Positions 1 to 9,300 of a stretch of DNA of 64,000 nucleotides are shown piece by piece. Where the stretch lies: NCBI GenBank assembly GCA_947471745.1, contig CANJKZ010000080.1, positions 975,501 to 1,039,500 of the forward strand, in the 5' to 3' direction. This stretch comes from Closterium sp. Naga37s-1. Taxonomy: Eukaryota; Streptophyta; Zygnematophyceae; Desmidiales; Closteriaceae. Numbering within the stretch: position 1 is the stretch's first letter; each line of letters opens with the position of its first letter. Position numbers and translations under genes: made by a program. The notes under the pieces are model-generated. The model saw nothing but the letters and a program-made list of their open reading frames with translations, made no database searches and had not been told where the DNA came from.

Positions 1-382
1 GGGCAGCAACTGGTGGGCGTTGCACGCGTTTGTGGTGCAGCAGTTGTGCGGGCTGGACGAAGACGCGGATGAAGACGACTAGCTCTTCTCACGGCTGCTT
101 GCGCTCGAGTGAGTCTGTGTGTGCGTGAGTGATCGAGCGTTTGTGTGCCACTTCCTGTGGTAAAATGCTCAATTGACTTCCCAGCAGCTGTGCGGGCTGG
201 ACGAGGATGCGGATGGGGACGACCAGCTGTTCTGATTGCTGCCTGCACTCGAGTGCGTTTGTCCTTGGGTGTCTCTGTGTGCAACTGTGAGTCGCTTCAC
301 TTGTTGATTTGATTCATTGGGTCAAATTAAGGCAGCAGTTGGTGGAGGCCCATGCGCTTGTGGCGCAGAAGTTGTGTGGGCT
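1..382 (+). repeat. Three copies of the first visible MET1 exon
   Basis: The segment encoding [11 protein letters not shown] occurs at 1-108, about 178-228 and (shortened) 331-380. Copies 1 and 2 keep a donor-like GT after CTCGA. Each copy has a different in-frame stop: TAG at 80-82, TGA in copy 2 (TTC-TGA-TTG), TAG in copy 3. Copy 1 has the donor phase that fits the exon at 617. Confidence 0.75.
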
Positions 383-3300
383 GAAATAGAAGGGAGTGAG
401 ACAGGCAGCCCTCCGGAGCATAGTGGCAGCAAGGCAGCTCACAGCTTTCCCTGAATCTTCTATTCCCACTTTGCCTTCCATGACCTCGAAAAGGTCTCTG
501 AAGGAAGAGAAAGTCAAACAAGCAGCTGTCCGGAGCATAGGGGCAGGCAGGTAGCTCATCTTCTTCCCCTCGCCTTCTTGTCTCCCATTTCCTCCCCTTC
601 TCTGATCCCCCTAAAGGTCTCTGAAAGAGGAGGGAGCCAAGCACGCAGCTGTCAGGAGCATCGTGGAGGCCAGGCAAGCCAGCGCCAAGGAACACACGGG
701 CAAGAAGCCAGCTGCTACAAACGGAGCCCTCGTTATAAGAGACACCGCTGGCGGCAGCGGCAGCAGCAGCAGGGCCGGCGAGGGAGCAAGCGTGGGAATT
801 GATGACGAGGAGTTGGCTAGGCTGGTGGCCGAAGAGGAGGAGAAGGACGCAGAGGCGAAGAGGGGAGGTGGACGGAGGAAGGGGACTGGGGGCGGTGGCA
901 GGCAGGAGAGGTATTTGAAGATCAATGAGAAGGAGCTGGCTGATGACTACCCGCCCCCGAGATACTACAAGGTAGGCTGGAGAACGAGACTAAGAACGAA
1001 GGAGCAAAGACAAGGAAATGTGGTTGGCTGCAGGCTGGAGTCTGGAGAGGCACTTTCAAATCAACGAGAAAGGACGACCTGCCTCGCCGCCTGGACGACG
1101 ACCAGGCACTGCATGAAGACCAGTCACGCTCCGTGCCGCTCGAGCAGGCTGCCCATGCTGGACCGTGTATTCCCCATCCCACTGGTGACCACTGGCGTCT
1201 CTTCCCCTTCTTCCCCCATCCACTCCCTCCCTTGCCCCTCTTCCCTCCTGGTTCCTTCATCCCACCCACCCACCCACCCACCCACCCACCCACCCACAGA
1301 GCGTGGACGAGGAAACAGACGAGTTCCTGTTCGACGACCCACTCCTCACCGCTGTGCCCTTCTCTTCTCCCGCCCCATTCCCCTTCCCCCACTCCCGCCC
1401 TTCCCCATCTCCGCTGCCCTCATGGCAACTGCTCTTCCAGAGCGTGGACGAGGAGACAGACGAGTTCCTCCTGTTCGACGATGCCACCGCCCCGCTTTAC
1501 CCCGACGACCTGCCGCGGCGCCGCCTGGACGACTGGGCGCTGTACGACGACCAGCTGCGCTTCGTGCCTCTTGAGCTGCTGCCCATGCTGCCGGGGGTAG
1601 CCGCGGACTCCCTCGTGTTCGGCTCGGGTGTTATGATGGAGGACGATGGCAGCGGCTTCAGCCTCGACGATCTCACTGTTGAATCCGCTGGTACTACTCG
1701 GGGAGACGGCGGTGCTGGTGCTGGTGGTTCTTCCTCAGGTGGTGCTGGTGCTTCAGGGAGTGGATCCGGGTCAGGATCTGATCCCGCAGCAGCGGATGGT
1801 GGTGATGGTGGCGCCGGTGGTATCCGGGTGTATCTGAGCGCGATCAAGGAGTGGATGATAGAATTCGGGGCCGGGATGCTTTTTGTTACCATTCGAACCG
1901 ATGGGGCATGGTACAGGCTCGGCCGCCCCTGTGCTGCCTATGTCCCCTGGTACCGCCCAGTTCTGCGCACAGCCCAGCTGGCAATCCGAGTCATTGAAAT
2001 GCTGAGCGGCGAGTCCCGGGCGGCGCGCTTGTCTTTTCTGGACGTAGTGACGAAGCTGGCGCAGGAGCGGGTTGCAGAGGAGCAGCAGAAGAGCGGCAAG
2101 GCGCCGGCGCGTGGGGACTTAGCTAAGTGTTTTGCTGAAATGGAGCGGTTTTTAGTGGTGCACGGGAATATCATCCTGCAGCAGTTTAGAGAGTACCCAG
2201 TGGAGACAATCCGCCGGAGCCCCTTCATAAGCACGCTGCGAGAAAAGATGGAGATGCGATCGCATACCGAGCTAAAAGTTAGTAAGAAAAAGGCGGCGAT
2301 GATTGTCGCAAGCAGAGGTAGCAATGGGCGTGGTGGAGGTGACGGTGGGAGTGCGAGAAACGCCAATCCTGCTGCGGCTTTAAGGCCGGATGCTAGCAAG
2401 AGGAAGCCTATGCGTGCTACCACGACTCAGCTGGTCCACAGGATCTGGAAGGAGTATTATGAACGGTTCGGATTGAAGCGGGATGAAGTGGGGGCGGGTA
2501 AAGGGGGGAGTGAGGGAGAGGAGAATGGGAAGGTGGAGGGTGAGGAGGTGGAGGATGAGGAGGAAGGAGGTGAGTTGAAGGATGGGGATAGTGAGGATGA
2601 GGAGGAGGTTGAGGAGGTAGTGGGTGCGGGGCAAACAACGGGGAGTAAAACGAAGGGGATCAAAGCGAAGAGCGCAGAAACAGCTAAGGAGGCCGGTGCG
2701 ACCGATAAGGGAAAAGCAGCAGCTGCTGGTGGAACTGAGAAGGCAAAGGAGGTTGCTGCTGGTGCAACCAAGGCGAGAGCAGTCAAGGACTCCACCCAGG
2801 GCGTGACATGGGTGGGCGCAAGCACAGGCCGCACAGAGGAAGACCACCCCGCGTACGCCGCAGCGTCAGTCTGGGGGTTAGAGGTCAAGGCAGGGGTTGT
2901 GGTGCTGGCGGCTGTGGCGGAGGGCGAGGATGAGGGGGACGAGGGGCGGTGGAGGGAGGAGGAGGAGAGGTTGGTTCTGGTGGAGTATATGTGGGATGAG
3001 GGGGGCGTGGGGGGTGGTGCGGGCAGGAGGAGGAGGGGCGAGGGGATGAAGGCGCATGGGCGGGTGATGGTGAGGGGGAGTGAGACGGTGCTGGGGAATG
3101 CGGCGGATGAGTGGGAGCTGTTTGTGTCGGAGCACTGCGTTGACTTCCCCCTCACTGCCATCCGGTGAGTCTTGTGGCGCCTCAACGTGTGTACTATCAG
3201 GTGTAGAGTACTGAGTAAGGATGTGAGGAGGTTCGACACTAGATGAGTGGGAGCTGTTTGTGTCGGAGCACTGCGTTGACTTCCCACTCACTGCCATCCG

Positions 3301-6300
3301 GTAAACCTTGAGGCGCCCTGAAGTTGATGTATCTGTGTGTTGTTCTTCACTCCCTCAAAGTCAAAGGTGACTTTTGACTCAACTCAAAACCTGACCCATG
3401 TACATGCTCTCTTTCTGTGCGATTCTGTTACTTTCCCAGTGAGCTTGCAGCAGTGATGCATTGCTTCTTGAATCGACTCAAGTACAAATCCACACGCTCT
3501 TTCTGTGTGCACTTCTGTGACTTCCCCAGTGAGCTGGCTGCAGTGACACATCGCAAGCAGCCGTGGGGGGCAGAGCACAGGCTGAGGAACATGGAGGAGC
3601 ACGAGAGGGAGAGGGAGCGATTAGAGAAGCTTTTCAAAGAAACCGGGCAGCGCTCCTTCTTCTACCGCCTCCTCTACAACCCCTCCCGCGGTGGCTTTTT
3701 TGACCTGCCCAAGAGCCTGGGCAGCGGAACGGGCAGGTGTTGCTCGTGTGACGAGGACACGGGGAGGGATAGGATGATGGAAGTGCGGAGGCTGGGGGAT
3801 GGGAAGGAGGGATTTGCTTACTTAGGGAAGGATTTTCAGGTTCAGGACTTTGTGTTCTTGCATCCGGCAGCAGTGGGGGAGGAGAGCGAGGGGAAGAAGG
3901 TCAAGATAGCGAAAGGAGGGCGAAACATTGGGCTGCGGGCATGGCCTATCGGGCAGATCGAAAAGTTTGTAGCTCCGACCGGTGGGGCAAAGGAGGTGCC
4001 TGAGAAGATGGTGGTGAGGAGGTTCTTCCGCCCTGAAGATGTCCCAAATGAGGGCGATGAGATCGCGTATACGGCACATATCAGAGAGGTGAGTGCATCT
4101 GCAATCTATGAGGTTTTGAGAGGTCTCAAAACTCAGGTGGGCCAAGTGAGGGGAATGAAATAGCGTACACGGCACGTATCAGGGACGCGAGGGCTTGTAT
4201 TTACCCCATCGTCTCTTCTTCCCTGATATAGGACAGCGAGGAGGTGGAAATTTACCTTTTTATGTGTGTGTGTGTTGTGCTTGTGCAATGTGCACCCCAA
4301 TGCTCTTGCCACACAACAGCAAATATTTTCCGATCTTTTATTTCATCCCGCAACAGGTGTACTACAGTGAAACCCTAGTTACTGTAGACGTTATGGACGT
4401 GATCGGCAAGTGCTGCGTGCAGCGGGGTAAACCCACTGCAGCAGCAGCGGCAGCGGCAGGAACAGAGGCGGATCACTCGGGCTTTAACATCGGGGGGTGT
4501 CTGGAGGAGGAGCTGATGGGCGGTGACTTTGTCTTCTTCTGCGACCGCCTCTTTAAAGATGGTTCCGTCCGGATGGTACAGTGCTCCCTCACTCCCCTCG
4601 TTATCAGCTGCATTTTTATAATATCATCACAAACTATCAGTGTTTCCTCTGCTTTCAGTTGCTTTTAGGGGTTCCCAGAAACCGAGGGTTCTTCGTCCTC
4701 TGCTATAGTATTGTTCCTCTATCTAACGGTCTAACCTTGCCCATGTTACTTCGTCTCCGTTGAAGTAACACATGCCATTGAAAGTATTCGATGGTCTTGG
4801 TGGGCATGTCTCCCTGTGCATGACTCCTCTGCATTCCTTGCTTCCTTTCCCACTTCCTTTCTTAACACTCGTGCAGTTGCCCCCTGGGATTCGCTTCGGC
4901 CCTTCTTCAGCAGCAGCAGCAGCATCACCAACCAAGGACAAGGGCAAGGGCAAGGGCAAGAGTGTTGCTGCAGGCGATGATGCTGATGCAGAAGCTGCAG
5001 CAGAGGCAGCAGCGGCAGCTAGAGCAAGGGCGAAGGGCAAGGGGAAAGCAGCTGCAGAGGAGCCAGACGAACCCACCAGCAAGGCTGCAGCTAAGGCGGA
5101 CAGACAGCAGGGAAAGCAGGAGAAGCAGGAGGAGAAGGAGAATCAGGGGAAGCACGAGGAAGGGCAGAAAGGGGCGGGAAAAAACAGCAAGGGCGGTGCT
5201 GGTGTGCTGCGGACGCTGGATATATTCGCAGGGTGTGGCGGGCTGTCAGAGGGGCTGCAGCGGTCGGGGGCGTGTGAGACGCGGTGGGCCATCGAGTACG
5301 AGCACCCGGCTGCTGAGGCGTTTCAGAAGAACCACCCCGAGGCTGCTGTCATCTGCGCCAACTGCAATGTCGTGCTCAGGTGGGTGTGGTTAAGGGTGAG
5401 CGGGGCAAACAGAACAACCACCCCGAGGCTGCTGTCATCTGTGCCAACTGCAACGTGGTGCTCAGGTGAGCTGGTGGGGTTATGCTGCTTGGCCGGTTCA
5501 GTGCTGGTGGTGGGCGGGTGTGCTGCTGAGGCGTTTCAGAAGAACCACCCGGAGGCCGCCGTCATCTGTGCCAACTGTAACGTCGTGCTTAGGTAAGCGG
5601 TGCTTGAGTAAGCGGGTGGGGTTATGTGGTAGTTTGTGGTGGTAAGATGTGATGTGGTGTGGTGCTTAGGTAAGCAGGTGGGGTTATGTGGTAGTTAATG
5701 GTGGTAACATGTTATGTGGTGTGCTGCTTAGGTAAGCGAGCAGGGTTACATGTTGTCTAAGTGAAGGGGGGATATGGAGATGCCATACGGGGACAGTAGC
5801 CACCTTGCCCCCGTTTCCACTCCTTTCTCGTTCCCCTCCTTACCATTTCCCCTATCTTGCTCGTTATTTGTCTCGCCTACTTCCTTTGCCCCAGACAGAG
5901 GCAACCCCTCGCTCCCATTAACCCCTTCCAAGATTTCCCCCTAATATATATATACATATATGTATATATGTATCTATATACATATATCTATATATGTATA
6001 TATATATATATATCCCCATTTTCCCCCTCTCCCATGTCCTCTCCTCCCCAGGTCTATGATGGAGCAGGCAGGGCAGCTGGGCGACTGTGTGTCAACGCCA
6101 GAGGCAGACGAGGCAGCAGCGAAGATGGCCGAGGCAGAAAAGGGCAAGCTGCCGCTGCCCGGCCAAGTGGACTTTGTCAATGGGGGCCCGCCCTGCCAGG
6201 TGAGTGGGGCTCGCAGAGGCACTTATTCAGGTGCGGACTGTGCGGTGAGCGGTAGCAGGGAAGATTGTCAAGGCAGAGAGGGGGGCAAGCTGCCCCTGCC

Positions 6301-9300
6301 CGGCTAAGTGGACTTCGTCAATGGGGGCCCGCCCTGCCAGGTAAGCAGGCTTCAGGTGGCTCCTACCCCACCTGCACTAGTGGTGAGAGTGGGACAGACG
6401 GCCGAGGCAGAGAGCGGCGAGCTGCTGCTGCCGGGCCAAGTGGAGTTTGTGAACGGGGGGCCGCCCTGCCAGGTACACACTTATCCAGGAAAGCACTCTG
6501 CCTGGTTCACGGGGGTCGCAGTGGCACTTGTTCAGGTGCGGGGTGAGTGGTACGAGGATGGCCGAGGAGGAAAGGGGGAAGCGGCCGCTTCCTGGTTCAG
6601 TGGTATTCGTGAATGGAGGTGGGCAGCTGCCGCCCTGTGAATGGGGAAGGGCAGCTGCTGCCCTGTGAATGGGGGAGGGCAGCTGCTGCCCTGTGAATGG
6701 GGGAGGGCAGCTGCTGCCCTGCCAGGTACACATTTCTACCAGGTGCCCCCGGCTGAGTGGTGAACTTGGTGAGCGGGGAGGGAGGCCCCCCTACCACCAA
6801 GTACGGGGTTTAGTATTTGAGATGACTCAGAATCGGACTCATCTCCAGCCGTGCCAGGTACAGGGGTTGCAGTTATGGTGACTGATGATCACTCCTCAGT
6901 CACCACACCTTTCATCACTCCTCACCCCTTCGGCTCTCCTGCTCTACCCTTTTCGCCTTTTCCCCCCCAAGAACACACGGAGCGAAACGCAGTGCGAGAT
7001 GGCCTCACCTTCTCATTCCCTATCCCTTTGCCTTATTTGATTCCCTCTACCCGTTCCGCCTATCCCCACTCAGGGCTTTTCTGGCATGAACCGCGAGCAA
7101 GGTGCAGTGCGAGATGATCCTCGCCTTCCTCTCAGTGCCTTCTCTCTCTCTTCCCTCTTCACTCTTCCTCCTCTCTTGCTTTCTTCCTCCCCCAATCAGG
7201 GCTTTTCCGGCATGAATCGCTTCAACCAGAATCCATGGAGCAAGGTGCAGTGCGAGATGATCCTCGCCTTCCTCTCCTTCGCTGATTTCCTCCGCCCCAA
7301 CTACTTCCTCCTCGAAAACGTGCGCAACTTCGTCTCCTTCAACGGCGCCCGCACCTTCCGCTTGGCCTTGAGGACCCTGCTGGCCATGGGCTATCAGGTA
7401 CGCCTCGTATGCTTCGGTTGCTATCATCATAACGCCTCTCCTTCGCCGACTTCCTCCGCCCCAACTCCTTCCTTCTCGAGAACGTCCTCAACTTCGTGTC
7501 GTTCAATGGGGCGCTGACTTTCCGCCTTGCCTTACGGACCCTACTCGCCATGGGCTACCAGGTAGGCAGTACGTGCAAGCACTATGTAGTGTTCCCTTCT
7601 TCCTCTGCACACACTGCCTCTCCTTTTCCGACTTCCTCTGCCCCGCCTCGTTCCTTCTCGAGAACGTGCGCAACTTGTAAGACGTTTCGGTGCCTTACAA
7701 GTGGGCAACTTTGGCATATCTCAATCGCGCGCACGGGCCTTCATTCATCTTGTCACCAGCGCCAGGCCACATCCTCCCATACTGTTATTGAGAGTCTCGG
7801 TTTCCCCCGATCTCCCCTCCCCACCTCTCCTAGTTCGCTTTGTTGTCTTACAAGCGGGCAACTTTGGAATATCTCAATTGCGCACACGGGCGTTCATCTG
7901 GGCAGCAGCGCCATGCCACGTGCTCCCTGAGTGTTATTGAGCGTTTCAGATTCCGCCAACCCCTTTTCCCCTCTTTCCTCACCCTCCAGGTCCGCTTTGG
8001 GGTCCTACAAGCGGGCAACTTCGGCATATCCCAGTCGCGCACGAGAGCGTTCATCTGGGCGGCAGCGCCGGGCCACGTGCTCCCCGAGTGGCCCCAGCCT
8101 CTGCACGTCTTCGCCTCCTCCCAACTCTCTGTTCCCCTCACCACCCCCGCTGCTGCTAATGGCGCTGCTGGTGGTGCTGCTGGTGGCGCGGCTAGTATTG
8201 GTCAGTTCAGCACGGCTAGCTCGCTGGCCAATGAGGCGTGTCCACGTGGCCCTGCGGTGGGGGCGCCGTTGCGGTCGATCACAGTGCGGGATGCAATGGG
8301 AGATTTGCCGCAGATTGAAAACGGGGCGGAGGAGGAGGAGATGGAGGTGAGTCGTGGGTTGATGGTGGCCTGTACTTTGTAGAGTATCTCAAAGGTGCCT
8401 GAAACGTCTCATATTACAAGACATGCTATTTGGGAGTCACTTTTGAGAATTCTCAAAAGTGTACTTTGTAGAGTATCTCAAAGGTGCCTGAAACGTCTCA
8501 TATTACAAGACATGCTATTTGGGAGTCACTTTTGAGAATTCTCAAAAGTGTACTTTGTAGAGTATCTCAAAGGTGCCTGAAACGTCTCATATTACAAGAC
8601 ATGCTATTTGGGAGTCACTTTTGAGAATTCTCAAAAGTGTACTTTGTAGAGTATCTCAAAGGTGCCTTAAACGTCTCATATTACAAGACATGCCGGAATA
8701 CCTCATATTACACGTGCATAATCTCAACCTCATGCGCTGACAACACACTCTCCTCCCTAGCCCCCCGACTCCTTACCTCACTCTCCTGGCTTTTGCAGGC
8801 GTTGTTTAAGAAACGTGGCCTAAAAACGCCTGCAACAACTGAGTCACCTCAATACTGAAGCGCTAACCCAGCGTGCTCCTACTTCCCGCCTTCCCCCATT
8901 CCCTCCCACACTATGCCTGATAATCCTCCTCCTGGTTCCAACGTTGCATTCGATTTCAACGCGGCTCCTAGACCACACATGCAAGCGCATGAACGACCTC
9001 AACCTCAACTCACGCGCTGCCAACCCACTCCTCCCCTCTCCTTCCCACCCTCTCCACTCCTCCCCTCTCCTTCCCACCCTCCCCACTCCTTCCCTCTCGC
9101 AGTATTCTTCCGAGCCCTCATCCTGGTTCCAGCGTTGCATCCGGGCGCAGCAAGCGAGGCTCTTAGATCACACACGTGCAAGCGAGGCTCTTAGATCACA
9201 CACGTGCAAGCGAGGCTCTTAGATCACACACGTGCAAGCGAGGCTCTTAGATCACACACGTGCAAGCGAGGCTCTTAGATCACACACGTGCAAGCGAGGC

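Noticed and set aside
8439-8460. Rho-independent terminator reading of the TTTTGAG..CTCAAAA palindromes
   Set aside because: Eukaryotic nuclear sequence, no U-tract, and they lie in introns and intergenic DNA in both contexts without relation to gene ends.
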